The notes beneath the pieces were generated by a model. It made no database searches. It was given only the letters and a program-made list of their open reading frames with translations, and was not told the DNA's origin. Source: Cydia pomonella (lineage: Eukaryota > Arthropoda > Insecta > Lepidoptera > Tortricidae). Taken from it: a stretch of DNA of 64,000 nt. Positions within the stretch are counted from its first letter, which is position 1; every line of letters starts with the position of its first letter. The stretch is taken from positions 8,703,056 to 8,767,055 of the forward strand of contig NC_084704.1 in NCBI RefSeq assembly GCF_033807575.1, in the 5' to 3' direction. Below are positions 24,012 through 35,984 of the stretch, one piece after another. The position numbers and the translations under genes are program-made.

Positions 24012-25170
24012 ACGCTTAACCGGTTAAACACGGGGTTAGCAGTACAATTTAACCCTGGAAAACGGTTATGTTAGTAGCTAACCCAGGATTGGTGCAAGTA
24101 GCTTAGTACTCTTAATAGTGAGATGATGCAATTCAATAAAAAAATGGAAATCAAAATTGGAAAACATTTTTTATTTTTAATTTCATGTCATTTATGACAA
24201 TGTATGCTTAATACTAATAAATGAATGAATATATTAATATGAACATCCACTGAGGTTAGTGGCCGGCACTTAAGATAATTGGAGAAGTAGTAAACAAACT
24301 TTTTTGGCATTCCTTTAAATTTGTTTATGAGTTTATTTTTCTGTTATACTGAAAGACACCCAACTTGTCAGTAGAAAAAGGAGCAAAATCAATTTTGCCT
24401 AACCCTTCGCATCTACATTTTTTTTTTGCCGCCTTTTTCTACTGACAAAGTGGCTGTGCCAGATTAAGGTATAGTTGCCACAGGAAAACAGATTGAGATT
24501 GTAATACTTATTCCAGTTATGCCAACATATTAAAATTGTTTTACATTTCAAGCACTCGGAGCAAAGGAAAAAGTTTGCATCCAATAATGTTTCATGATGT
24601 TTCAAAAATTACCTCGCGGGTGGATATTTAAATGAGCTATGCAGAGAAATGATTAATGTCAAGTATGTTTATTAATAAAAATCTGTAAATTTCCCATGTG
24701 TAGCAATAAACATTTTTAAACATTTTATAAACTAAAAGCATGTTAACCTATATAAATTGGTATATATTAGTTTCATTCATGCGAGCTTTGGTGAATCCAT
24801 CTGTAACCGCTGTTTAAGCTATTACCAAAACAAATAATATCCTGTTGTGCCCAGTTTTGTAGAAGCTCTTTAGCAAATTCAACATCATCACTTTAAGTTG
24901 TACCTATATAAGTATTCTAATTTAGAACAAATCTAACTTTGCAATACCGTTCGTGAGCTGAAGTACTCAAAGAACATTAATATTTAAGTAAAGTTAGAGA
25001 CCGCGGCGGTAAACAATGGTTAAATATTAACATGCCAATTATTAGATCGGCATTATGAAATGATGTGCATGTTTCCCGTTATTAATGTCAATTCTATTCT
25101 TTTTAAATACGTATGACCCAGACGTCCACATAAAGAGTATTTACAAATTTCAAACATGACTAATGTCTTT

Positions 25171-25285
25171 CGGGAATTTTTATTGCAAATCTGGATGTGT
25201 CTAATTAATAAAATGATATTGCGAATCTTTGCATATACATTAAATTGGTACTCTAGCACTACTGACAATGTTCACACAAAAATAC
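25171..25285 (+). repeat. Direct repeat, copy 1
   Basis: From CGGGAATTTTTATTGCAAAT to CACAAAAATAC this matches 28850-28965 in the same orientation with few differences. Confidence 0.9.
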
Positions 25286-26010
25286 AGTTATATGCAAAAC
25301 AAGTAGGTGCATAATATAGGTATGTAATTTTTTCTAGATGCAGTCATACACTCAACTTATAACATTTTGTTTGCAAAGAACTGAATCGTGGAATATAATA
25401 AAAATAGTACCTACTTACATTACTCTGGTAATATTATATGTAATATTGAATAGAATCAGGCGCTACCTTGCGGAAATCGATATTAATTATAACGAAAATA
25501 TTACTTTGCTTTTCCGCAAAATAATGACGTGCTATTAGTTAATCTGCTAACCCATTATATTTACTTGCCTTTTTTTAGATGCAATTGGACGTAGTTAAAG
25601 GAAAAGGATTCAATCCACAGCGAGATGAGCAAAAGTTATGGAGGTTTAAAGTTAGAAATGGTATTCCTCATTACTGATTCACTTTTCCCATAATACTTAT
25701 TTGGGTGAAACATGAGTTTTGATGTGTTTTAAGATTTTGTACATAAACGATTTAGTTTAATGTCGTATTTCTTGAGATATTTAACTAAATGTGGGGTTGG
25801 ATCCATTTTGAGAAAATACTTTTTCCATGTAACCTTTTTCATTTTAAATAGGCAATAAGGATCCATCCCAATAAATTGGAAAAAAAACGAAAAAATCACC
25901 AAGAAAAGATAAAAAACTTTATTAAAAAAACAATGTAATAGCTTATCAAAGTATTGAGTATTAACAAAATTGAGATCACTTCTGTTTAACGATAATAAAA
26001 GGATCTTATA

Positions 26011-26021
26011 ATCACTAATCG
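26011..26021 (+). repeat. Target-site duplication, left
   Basis: ATCACTAATCG is repeated exactly at 26130-26140. Following T bases make the exact edge uncertain by up to three. Confidence 0.9.
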
Positions 26022-26129
26022 TTTTTTTTATTAGCCTATTTGTGTGTCCCACTGCTGGGCAAAGGCCTCCCCTCTAGCTTTCCAATCCTCCCTGTGCTGA
26101 GCAAGGTCCCGCCAGTCCCGCTGAAACGC
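26022..26129 (-). mobile_element. Severely 5'-truncated RTE-type LINE insertion
   Basis: The minus strand encodes RDWRDLAQHREDWKARGEAF then AQQWDTQIG and stop, followed by GGCTAATAAAAAAA. This is the same family as the insertion at 21634-21892. Perfect 11-bp duplications flank it. Confidence 0.9.
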
Positions 26130-26140
26130 ATCACTAATCG
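26130..26140 (+). repeat. Target-site duplication, right
   Basis: ATCACTAATCG, identical to 26011-26021. Confidence 0.9.
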
Positions 26141-27651
26141 TTTACATAAAAAAAAATTTAGGACATAAATCAAAATACCATTTTTGAACAATATTTCCCA
26201 TGACATACCAAATTCATCACATATTAATCTTTTGTAAAACTAATGGAAAATGAATATTTAATAGTTAATACCAAAGTAATTGTAGATTAAAAGATATATA
26301 ACTATAACCATACCACTTACTTTTATGCCTATTTTCGTCATTTTTTTCATTCTTGTCATAGCATGCCTTCCTTGCAAAAAATTTAGGATCGCTATTCTCA
26401 GCTAAATAATAACATACACATATTAGAACAGAACTTTAATAATTTATCTTATACCTAAGTCGGAAGAAGTTTTGATGGACTCAACCAAAATAGCTTTTAC
26501 TCACCTTTTTTGTCGTTACAAATCCACAGGCCTGTCTTTCGCGACAATGCACAGCATGACGCAATAGCAAAATCAGTTTTTTTAGTTACAAAAATGATAG
26601 GTTAAGTTTCAAAATTATAATTACTATAACATTATTAATACCAGCAACGTATAAACGAAATTAATACTAAAAGCAATTTTTTTTTTATGAACAATATAAT
26701 GAACATGGATCGTTATTAAAATTTAGCATTATATTGCCATTTTAAATAAAAAAAAATCCCTATAACGTATTCATGTAAACTGGATCTTTTCCGTTGATTA
26801 ATTTGCCACTATGAAACTATACCTGGAGTAAATTATCAAAAAAGATCCAAGTAACTTAAATCGACTTTGATGTTTGACGCTGAATATAAGAACAAGTTAA
26901 TTTAAACCTGCAAAAATGATTCAAACAGTTTCAATGATTTCTGTTATTTTTCCTCATCTATTTAGTTTGTTTATGAATTATGATCCAAGTCGACATATAT
27001 AGTAAAAAATTCAAAATTAGCCTATCATAGCAGTAAAACTGCCTTTTAGGTTAAGTATAAAGTTGTTAAAATTTAAAAAGTCAGCCTAAAGTTAATATAT
27101 TTAACATGAATCGTTTTTGTTGTTTACTGATACACCAATGCTGGAATAACAAGAATTCCACAAATGTGATCCAAGTTTGCTGAATCGTTTTTGTTGTTTA
27201 GCTAAAGTATTTACACATCGTCAAATTAGTTTCTCAAAAACGATCCAAATGGGTTGGATCAGTTTTGTTGATATATATTTAGGACGAAAAGTATTCATTG
27301 CATTTTCTCAAAAAGATTCCAAGCAGTTTGGATTTTTCTTGTTGACATTTATATAAACCAGTCCTGTCACTAACCTAATTTTACAACAAGGTACCAAGAG
27401 TATTGAATACTTATTGGTGAATATCATTTTTAATCTTTCATACATGGGGGATGGTATCCGATGTCGATTAAAATATGAAAACGCTATGTGAGCTCAGTGC
27501 TTTTTTGCTGAATGAAAATATACGCATTAAAGGCCTGCCTGGTATACTTAACTCATGTTTTGGTATTTTTGTGGATTGGATCCTTTTCCTTTAACTACGT
27601 CCAATTAATGTTTGCACCATCCCACCGCGAAAATGATTAAGGCGGAGTAGG

Positions 27652-27775
27652 ACACGTTCTGAGTACGTAACTTTCTGAGTTCGCCACTTTCTGAGTTCGT
27701 CACTTTCTGACTAGGTACCTACGTCACTTTCTGAGATTGACATTTGTTGAGTTCGTCACGTTCTGGGTACATTAC
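27652..27775 (+). repeat. 16-bp minisatellite
   Basis: About seven units of GAGTTCGTCACTTTCT with variants (GAGTACGTAACTTTCT, GAGTTCGCCACTTTCT), one expanded by TAGGTACC. It lies just outside the right end of the 2-kb TIR element. Confidence 0.88.
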
Positions 27776-28109
27776 TTTTTTTAGCATAGAAAGATTTTAC
27801 CCTATACCTACACGAACAATGGATGCCAGGTATAATATTAGCTGTTCGGCATACGGTCGCTTTAATTTCCGACATACAGGATGTTTTTTTTTTTCAATGG
27901 CAATTGAAGGGAAACACGAATCTATAGACTATAATGGGAAACTATCTTAAGGTACCGTTCGGATTCACACTGCCTCAGCATTATGGCAGCAAGCAGTTGT
28001 AGCTCATATTTGTATGTTGTCCAAATGATTTAACGGCTTATCATTTAATTACTTCCCGTTTATTATTCAAGTAGGCATATTACAAAGCGCTTATGAACGT
28101 CAAAAAAAG

Positions 28110-28215
28110 CTACACCGGCTCTAACCCTACACCTCTGTTCCAAGAAGATTTTAATCCCCCCTCAATTGGCGGAGGGTATCCCAAAATGGGACTGGCAAGA
28201 AACTCAGCGGGTCAC
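28110..28215 (+). repeat. Probable SINE/LINE tail fragment
   Basis: CTACACCTCTGTTCC, GGCGGAGGGTATCCC and GGCAAGAAACTCAGCGGG are in the order I recall from a dispersed moth repeat. No second copy in this window, so weak. Confidence 0.4.
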
Positions 28216-28849
28216 ATCTTATAATTAACATGCATTAAATAAGAAAAAACACAATTTAAATGACTATAGAATTCATGCAATTATATACAGTAGGTACTAT
28301 TCTTTATAGAAACTTGGTTTAAAAATAGGTATATATGTACATCAAATCACACTCTTTCTGAAAACATATCGAATTCTTACAAAATGTGGACTTTTTACAA
28401 TTTGCCTTCGGCAAAAGGCGGATTCTCACAATTTGACTGCGACATATACATATCAAATATACCTACATCAACAACTGATTAAGATGAGAATTTTAATGTA
28501 CGAATAGATCTCCAAATATGGCAGAGGCATTAAAAGGAATGGCTTTGATTTTTTGAACATGTTAATATATATAAACCTCAAGTATTATGGCTAAAGATTT
28601 GCACTGAAAAATCACTACAGACACAAGTTGTATGTAAAATAACATTTACCTAGCCATTCTTTCCCTATGTTTCGCATAAACAATCCTTGAACTTTTTCTT
28701 ACTTGATAGTATCTGCAGATGACACCAGCTACTTGCAGCGGACCACTAGAAACGCATTTTCGAAATCAAATAAAACTCCGTACTTAGATATAAAAAAATA
28801 AAACTATAATGGAATGCACAGATAAATAGTGTTATTTATGCAGTCATTA

Positions 28850-28965
28850 CGGGAATTTTTATTGCAAATCTGGATGTCTAATTAATAAAATGATATTGCG
28901 AATCTTTGTATATACATTAAATTGGTACTCTTACTAGTACTACTGGCAATGTTCACTAAAAATAC
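28850..28965 (+). repeat. Direct repeat, copy 2
   Basis: Closely matches 25171-25285, including AATGATATTGCGAATCTTTG and TACATTAAATTGGTACTCT. The two copies flank the 2-kb TIR element at 25583-27606. Confidence 0.9.
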
Positions 28966-28969
28966 TTAT

Positions 28970-31330
28970 CTTCTAAAACAAAATTAAATTAATGCGATGT
29001 TATCGTTATCCAAACGTAATTAACTTATATTAAGTTGAGAAGTTTAGACTGCAAAATTAACAACATTTTACGTTTTGCTGAGATAGAATCTGTAAGTAAT
29101 CCTTACGCTATCTACTCAAGTTTTAGAAATTTTTGAACTAGATAATTTAAGAAAAAGAGATTTATGGCTTATAAAATAAATAGTTGTAAATAAAGATTTT
29201 TTTTAAATTTGCAATTTTTACCAAAAGTCACACAAAAAAGGATCCATACACATCTTCTTCATGTGTGATTGATAGAACTAGTTACTTATTAATGTTATTT
29301 AAGTAAAAAATACATTTTCATTTTCAGTTACATTAAAATACTCGTGGTTCATAATTCGCAATGTTAGAAATTTAGATATTAGGACTTTATATCAAAAACA
29401 TTCCATACGTATCGTCGGCTGGGAATACATTTGTGCCATATAAATTATTGAGCAAACGCAACAAAAAAATATGCTATATTGACACTAATCGGTTTAAAAA
29501 ATATATATTTTTCAAAAATATTGTGCCATATTTATGTTCATGTGCTGCATTTTACTAGGATAATTTACAGTCTGTTAACAGAAAAATATCACAAAAGTTG
29601 TAAAATACACCTATCATCCAAAACTTTGTGTCATGTCATACATTGTACGCTTAACATTTACTCATCAAAAACGGATATGGCAATATAGGTAATAAAAATG
29701 CTTTTGTATCATGACTACCACTACTTTTATTCAAAATATTTGTAGAAATAGCAAACATATGTGCATATATGATAAAAAAGCTAAAAATTTCCTAAATAAA
29801 AACAAATCGTTCTTTTTTTTCGAATTCACAAACGTATTCTCACCCGACGGTATGTTAATACTTACTTGAATCAAAATTCTTAGCACTTACTGGCCGAGGA
29901 GCAGTAATTATAGGGGAGCCCTGTTCCATTATATATCCATTCCATAATATAAAGCTACAATGAATTGCCAATAAATGTAAAATTGTAATGGCACCATTAC
30001 CTGTGGTGTTCTGATTTTGACAGCATAGTAAAGTTAGTAGGTATTATTGTTAAACATCTATGTAGGTAACTTAATAATTTTATTTTGCATTAAGTCCCTT
30101 ATAAAGTAGTACTTAACGTAATCTAACAAATAAAAACTAACGATAACTCAGACACAAATAATTATACAGATATATTTCTCACTTTTATTAAAAAGTAAGG
30201 ATAAATATTTACCCAGAACTATAAAAATATGAGTTCGGCCCCAATAGATATTAATCAAAATATTATTTAGGGTATGTTAAGATATTAGTTACAGAAAATA
30301 CAAGAATGAGCGAAAGTGGCAAAGTTTGACTTATTTGGCTAGAGCCCAACGGTATTTGTCCGAAGTCGCTTACCGCCGGGCGCGGGCGGGCCACTCGGAA
30401 CAATATTGATTTATACCCACACTGACTGTTCGAGCATTGCAAGTGAGGTTGGGATCTATAAAAACTATTTTTCAATGGACAGCTAAGTACAGTCCGCAGA
30501 AGATATTCTTTGTTCGCAAATTTGTGTCTAGACATCCCAACAGTTAATTTCAAATTAGGTAATGTCAATATTATAAATTGATGGATGGATGGATGGTAGG
30601 AATTGCTGAAATTTTATTATTTTTACTAAATATATGCGCATCCATTCAGGAGGCATGTTCTGATTGTAATAGCAGATTATGAATTTGATATGGATTTGTT
30701 ATGGATATGATCTGTTAGTGTCAAAAGTGACGTTTCTGGTTAAAGCACATAAAATACACGTGTGTTTAAGCTTAGTTATTTTTTTCTATTCGAGTAGGAC
30801 TCTCGCACGTGGATCCCGTTTATCCTATACGAATTTATCCGTTTTTCCAAACAAAATAAATCTTAATCGATCTGGTTCCATTGTTGATAAAATTCGCTAT
30901 CCCATATACAAGATAAATATTTTGGGGAGGATCTTACACAGATCAACCTACGCCCAACCAAACTAAGCAAAGCATGTACTATTGGGTTCTATTCTATATA
31001 CATATTTATAATATGTATATATATTTTTGATATAACCGCAAAATTAAATTAGACGTAGGTTTTAGAGCTATAATACAATTCTGAAAGTTTTTTTAACTTA
31101 GAACATAATTGATTTTTGAATTATTTTTCCACCAGCAATGTATTCCGTACATCACGGTCACTTGTGACAGTTGTGAAATCGCCTCAGTAAATGCGAAGTT
31201 TTGAGTTAAAACTAAATAGTGATATATTGCTTGCTGGTTTATTTTATATGGAAAAACAAAATGCGTCCTTTTTTTACAAAACCTATAAAAGTGTGGTAAT
31301 TAAAGCCTAAACTAACTACCCTTTGATTAT
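28970..31330. other. Non-coding, AT-rich
   Basis: A short TGGA microsatellite at 30576-30595 and a GC-rich blip near 30380 (CCGGGCGCGGGCGGGCC) are all I see besides the repeat at 30665. Confidence 0.5.
30665..30745 (+). repeat. Dispersed repeat, copy 2
   Basis: TTATGAATTTGATATGG, GATATGATCTGTTAGTG and GACGTTTCTGG align in order with 8720-8800. Confidence 0.5.
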
Positions 31331-31334
31331 GCGG

Positions 31335-31470
31335 TCGTATCAAAAATACACGCTGTATATAATAATTATCCATAACTTGGGAACAAATATTTGTAATTAT
31401 CACACAAACAAAATGCTCTTACCGGGATTCGAATCCGGAACCTCCTGCTTCATATTATTATTAAGTCCTT
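31335..31470 (-). mobile_element. tRNA-derived SINE, minus-strand copy
   Basis: On the minus strand a T-arm-like segment (CCGGATTCGAATCCCGG) is followed by GCATTTTGTTTGTGTGATAA and AATATTTGTTCCCAAG. This matches the body of the SINE at 1049-1282 with substitutions. The part 5' of the B box has diverged. Confidence 0.75.
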
Positions 31471-31807
31471 CATTTCAGGCAAAGCCCATAAAAGTGTTAG
31501 TATTACAGAACATACAAGACAATATTGTTAGTACATACAAAAATCACAAACACAGACGTAACCGGAAGAGCATAAAGATAATAAAATGTCAATAATTTAT
31601 CTTTGGTGTAATTTAAATTGTTAATTAAATAATATAACATAATAATTACAATTAAATTAAAATATTAGGATTAAAAGCATTAAATTAAATTTGGAAAATT
31701 ATAAAAATTATAGAATTAAAATTAAATTTCGTCAAATAATGAAACCCAATGAATACCAATGAATATAAATAAAAATAATTTTAAATAATAATAATTAAAA
31801 CATGTCA

Positions 31808-33496
31808 CTAATAAAAATCTACAAAAGGAGTGTGAAGGCTAATCCATCTTTTTAACATGGGCGAGTCCCACCTGTCAGCAAACACTTTCAGAAGACTACT
31901 AGTAGGGCTCCCCCGCATCCTTTCCCACAATGAGGCGCAGCGCTTCCTCATTATCGCATGAAAACTATCAACCCCCGCCTCCGTAAACATGCCCGAAGCG
32001 CTGCACCTCCGATGAAGGCCCAGCAATGTTCAAAATGCGTTATTATATTGCATACGAAGTGCGCTGTACGTCCTCTGCGCATAATTGACCCAGAGATTGC
32101 AGGTGTAAAAGCACTGGCAGTATGCCCGAAAGAGCGTTAGCTCTACTTTCCTAGTAAACTTTGTAAATCTCTGAGCCAACATATTGCAGCGGGCGGACAG
32201 CGCCCTTCTCTCCCTCTCTATGTCCATGTTATCAGAGAGGTCTTTAGTGACCCAGTGGCCCAGGTACTTAAAATGCTTAACTCGGCTTAAATGATATGTG
32301 GTACACATAGAGCAATTGGTGGCACAGCCTCGTAATTCACTCTTCTTAGCATTATACCTGATCCCATAGTCCACTGCATACCTCTCACAAACACCGAGGA
32401 AGTTTTGCAATGCGCCTAGAGATGGCGTGAGCAGCACCATGTCGTCTGCATAGCTGATATTGTTAATATAAACTCCATCAACCGAACACCCGACGTTGGT
32501 GCCGCTCAACTTCTCTATCAAAATTGATGTACAGGTTGAACAGCCGGGAAGACGGAAGCCCCCTCCCTGTCTCACCCCGCACTCTAACCTGTACTCCTCC
32601 GAGAGAACACCCGCCCATCTCACTCAGTTTCTCTGGCAATGGTACCAGTATTTCAGGAGAGAGATTACCTCTGACAGTAGCCCTGCTATTTCCTCAACTT
32701 TTTGCCATAGGATTTTAAATGAAACGAGGTTGAAGGCCTTAGATAAGTCCAGGAAATATGCAAAGACTTGCGTTTTTCTAGACGTATAATACTGGACGGT
32801 ACGCTTGAGACAGAGGATAGCACGCTCAGTTGAGAGACCAGACCTAAAGCCGAATTGAGCATCATGTAGACTTAGCTGCTTTTCCAGCTGCTAATCAAGC
32901 AGAGCGTCCAGTATTTTAGCAATAATGTTAGCCAGAGAGATGGGTTTGTAATTATTGATGTCTGATGGATCTCCAGTTTTGTTTTTGACTATCGGAACTA
33001 CTACTGTGTACATTAGCTCATCCGGTAGGTAACTATGGCTAATGCATAGATTATAGAACACAGCCAACACCCTCGGTAGATGACTCCCCGCGTTCTTAAG
33101 GTACTCTAAACTTAAACCGTCAAAACCAGGGGATTTGCCTCTTACCATGTTTCTAATCACAGAGGACACTTCAGCAGATAATTTAACGGAAATCCCCTCG
33201 TTTGGACTCCTCGCCAGGAACACAGGCGTAGTAGGCCCAAGAGACGACTCCACTTTAAAATTATGTTTGCAGGCGTTGGCTATGTCATACGGGTCATGTA
33301 GGCCGTGGACACTCACAGGTTGGCCGGGTTTAGGATTTAATTTATTTGTTGCCTTCCAAAATTTGCCAAAATATTTTTTTGTATGATGATCCGCAATTAT
33401 GTCTAATTTAATTTGTTGTGCATTTTCTTGAAAAAAATATATATTTGGATTTAAAGAGTCAGCGAGATAAATACATACTGTATAGCATATTCCTTA
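31808..33496 (-). pseudogene. Non-LTR retrotransposon reverse transcriptase, 5'-truncated, three stops
   Basis: One frame runs from a TAA at 33494-33496 to a TAG at 31808-31810, broken only by in-frame stops at 32891-32893 (TAG), 32624-32626 (TGA) and 32030-32032 (TGA). In order it shows GKSPGFDGLS, VVPIVKNKTGDPSDINNYKP, QFGFRSGLSTERAI, YFLDLSKAFNLVS, GVRQGG, the catalytic YADDMVLL, FKYLGHWVT, and a C-terminal block with CSASGMF and HAIMRKR. These are RT blocks 1-7 and thumb of a LINE. The N-terminal endonuclease is absent. No frameshift was noticed in about 1.7 kb, so decay is recent or slow. AT-rich sequence with AATAATAATAATT follows as the 3' end. The clade (jockey/CR1-like) is not certain. 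Confidence 0.9.
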
Positions 33497-33798
33497 GAAC
33501 TCGATCTTAACTTCAGTAATAAAATGAACTCCGATACTCAACAGATTTAACCTGCTTCATTTTCCAAATCCTAAAAATCTTAAATGCATTTTTTTCTTAG
33601 ATCGATCTTGGGTCTCCTAAGAACAAACATACGTATCTCTGGTTCTGCTCCCTCCCGTTCACCACTCTAATCCTCACAGATGGCGCACAGACTGTACCTA
33701 GCTATATTCAAGTAGGCAAGTACATTAGTCAGATTCCATCGACAAAGCGTGGCTCTTAAAATTTTACGACTGCAGAGGTTAGATTTATTTGAATATAA

Positions 33799-34548
33799 TA
33801 AGAGTTGCCAGTACAGAGCGGCCGAACGTAGTGAGGTGAATACATTTTCATACAATTGAAGTTACGCTCTTATTTTATAACGACATGCTGGAATAAAATG
33901 AAACTTGAAGTGACATGCCTTCGTTACTAGAAATCGCAACACAAATTAAATATAACGATTATAATTTTTGTATGTAAATCTTCTACTCACTCTATTTTCT
34001 TTTTATTACAATTTCTAGCAATGAAAACTTAGTAGACAGACTAAGCTACGGATCTATAAGACCGTGATCCACCCCATACTGATATATAGATGTGAGACTT
34101 GGATACTGACACTCAAAGAAGAGAACAGCCTTCTTGTCACAGCACGTAAGGTCTTAAGAAAGATTCTGGGACCTATTAAAAGAGATGATGACGTTGGAGG
34201 ATATAATAGGTGAGACCAAAGCACATCGTCTCCGTTGGTAGGGCCACCTCGAAAGAAGGGGTGAAGATCGTGCTGTAAAGAATGCATATTTGGGTTTCTA
34301 AGTATCAGTGGGCGGGTAGAGTGGAGGTAAATCTCCATAAGCTCGGCGTCAGTGAAAACTGGCGTGAATTCCAGGTAAAATGGCGTGCTCTTGTGTTGGA
34401 GGCCATAAAAACAATAAAAACTAATTTCAGGCATAGGAATATTTTACTTCAAATGTTCATGCCAAATTTCATGTTATTTTAGCATGTCGTTATAAAACGA
34501 GAGTGTAACTACGTTTGTATGGCGGCCGCTCGGTACTGGCGACTCTTA
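33799..34548. mobile_element. TIR element family B with a LINE fragment inside
   Basis: Ends TAAGAGTTGCCAGTAC and GTACTGGCGACTCTTA are inverted, and the inner arms carry GCGGCCG and a CATACAA...AGTTACNCTC block. The roughly 750-bp interior holds a degraded LINE coding fragment (34035-34440). Confidence 0.8.
34035..34440 (+). pseudogene. Degraded LINE ORF fragment (C-terminal to RT)
   Basis: Plus-strand reading gives KLRIYKTVIHPILIYRCETW, then LLVTARKVLRKILGP, then TKAHRLRW-stop-GHLERR, and finally WREFQVKWRAL. These blocks occur after the RT domain of RTE/jockey-like LINEs in insects. Frameshifts and an in-frame TAG replace continuity, so it is dead. It lies wholly between the inverted ends of the family B element. 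Confidence 0.78.
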
Positions 34549-34769
34549 ACGTATTGTAACTATTAGTTTATGAGACGTTTTACGCCTTGCAACTCGACCG
34601 TTCTATACTATAGTTTATTTTGAACCTCTGAAAAGACGTATTTAATCCTGAATTATAGGACACGGTGGGTATAATAATTGGACTTCGGCGCTTCGAAGGC
34701 TAAATGAATTCTGAGAAACTAACGATGTTTACAGACATGAGGACGGCTGCGGGCTCCTTAAGGCTTTTT

Positions 34770-35655
34770 AACTGACTTCCAAAAATGAGGAGGTTATCAA
34801 TTCGATCGGACTTTTATTTTTTTGTATGTATGTTACCTCAGAACCCCGTAGTTTATGAACTGATTTTGAAAATAGATTTTTTATTTGAATGTATATGTAT
34901 AGTCCCAAAGATGGTCCCGTTTTTGTCAAAACTTAGTTCTGATGATGGGATCCACGAGGAATCCAGGGAACTTCTCAAATCTTATAGGGAAAATCCTATA
35001 TCATAATATAGTAATTTTAGTATAATCATCAATAAACTGAACATTTTCATACAAAACAGTACCATTTAATGAAGTGGAACTGCTGATGATGACCAGAAAG
35101 GGACTCTTTAACAACGCATATTTAATTCTTTCGATTTGTCCTCTTCGTTATGTTTGTGAAGCAAGTTAGTTCTGAAGGAATATTTGTGTTAAGGTCCAGT
35201 TCTGATGATGGGTTCCATGAGATCCATTTCCTCCAATTTTGATGGCTTCAGATCCAGACCTCGAAACTCGAAACGTACCCGAAGCGCAAAAATGCTTACA
35301 GTTTGGCCAGACAAGGAACGAGTCTTGCAGAATGATGCATCACATTAATCTTTAAAAACAAAAACTATACCGACTTATAAAAAAAACAAGTATTATCCCA
35401 TTTTATATGCGCTAGCAACTAATACGGTTGAAGTCGGTGTCAAGCCAAATATTTAGTTACAATATTGGTTAATAATACCCCAAAGCAAGTAATAGGCAGC
35501 TTTATTTATTTCACCTTAAACTCCACAAGAGTTGGCATTTTGTTTGACGCTTTTAATATTTGGCTTGGTACCGACTTCACAAGTATAGTTGCTAGCGCAT
35601 ATAAAACGGGATAATATTTTATTTTATCCTTTGGAAGTCGGTTTTAGTTTTTTAT
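34770..35655. mobile_element. Large foldback repeat with GACTTCCAAA ends
   Basis: Left end AACTGACTTCCAAAAATGAG and right end TTTGGAAGTCGGTTTTAG are inverted. A second, longer inverted pair lies at about 35368-35455 and 35563-35650 (ATGCGCTAGCAACTA, AAGCCAAATATT). The left part includes TGTATGTATGTTACCTCAGA, typical of a dispersed moth repeat. No coding content. Confidence 0.7.
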
Positions 35656-35777
35656 TTATTAGAGTTACGTGTGAATAGGTTTTTTTTGTGGTCTTTTTGT
35701 AGTACCATGTTTTTTTTTAATTTCAGCAAGGTACACTCAGTGCTGCTAGGACGCCTAGAGAACACACGGCACACTAG

Positions 35778-35984
35778 CTAAACCAGGCCGGATGCAAATA
35801 AGACAAACAGACCATGTCCAGCATCAACGGAAGGCTCACGAAATCGCTCCTCCAGCTCAGTAAAGTACAACCTCTCATGTGGTGCTGGAATGCAGCGGTG
35901 TGGCTCAATGCAGGGCAAAAACATCTCGAGCCAGTCTTTGAGTTGCGAAAACCTGTCCGTGCTACAATACAATCTTAAAAACAT
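35778..35984 (-). other. Unidentified 68-codon open frame
   Basis: The minus-strand frame reads CSTDRFSQLKDWLEMF, then CIEPHRCIPAPHERLYF and TELEERFREP, with balanced composition and no repeats. It starts just after a TTTTTAAG that could be an acceptor. I do not recognise the family; it may be an exon, a pseudogene piece or chance. Confidence 0.3.

Larger units (their letters stand above)
25583..27606. mobile_element. 2-kb TIR element with internal GATCCAA array
   Basis: Ends at 25583-25619 and 27570-27606 are 37-bp inverted repeats with one mismatch (AATTGGACGTAGTTAAAGG... inwards). The interior has no transposase and is AT-rich. Sites related to GATCCAA or TTGGATC recur, denser in the right half, often followed by TTTTTGTTGA-like sequence. 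A LINE tail at 26022-26129 has inserted into it. Confidence 0.82.

Noticed and set aside
34054..34434. 126-codon minus frame
   Set aside because: Shadow of the plus-strand LINE fragment.
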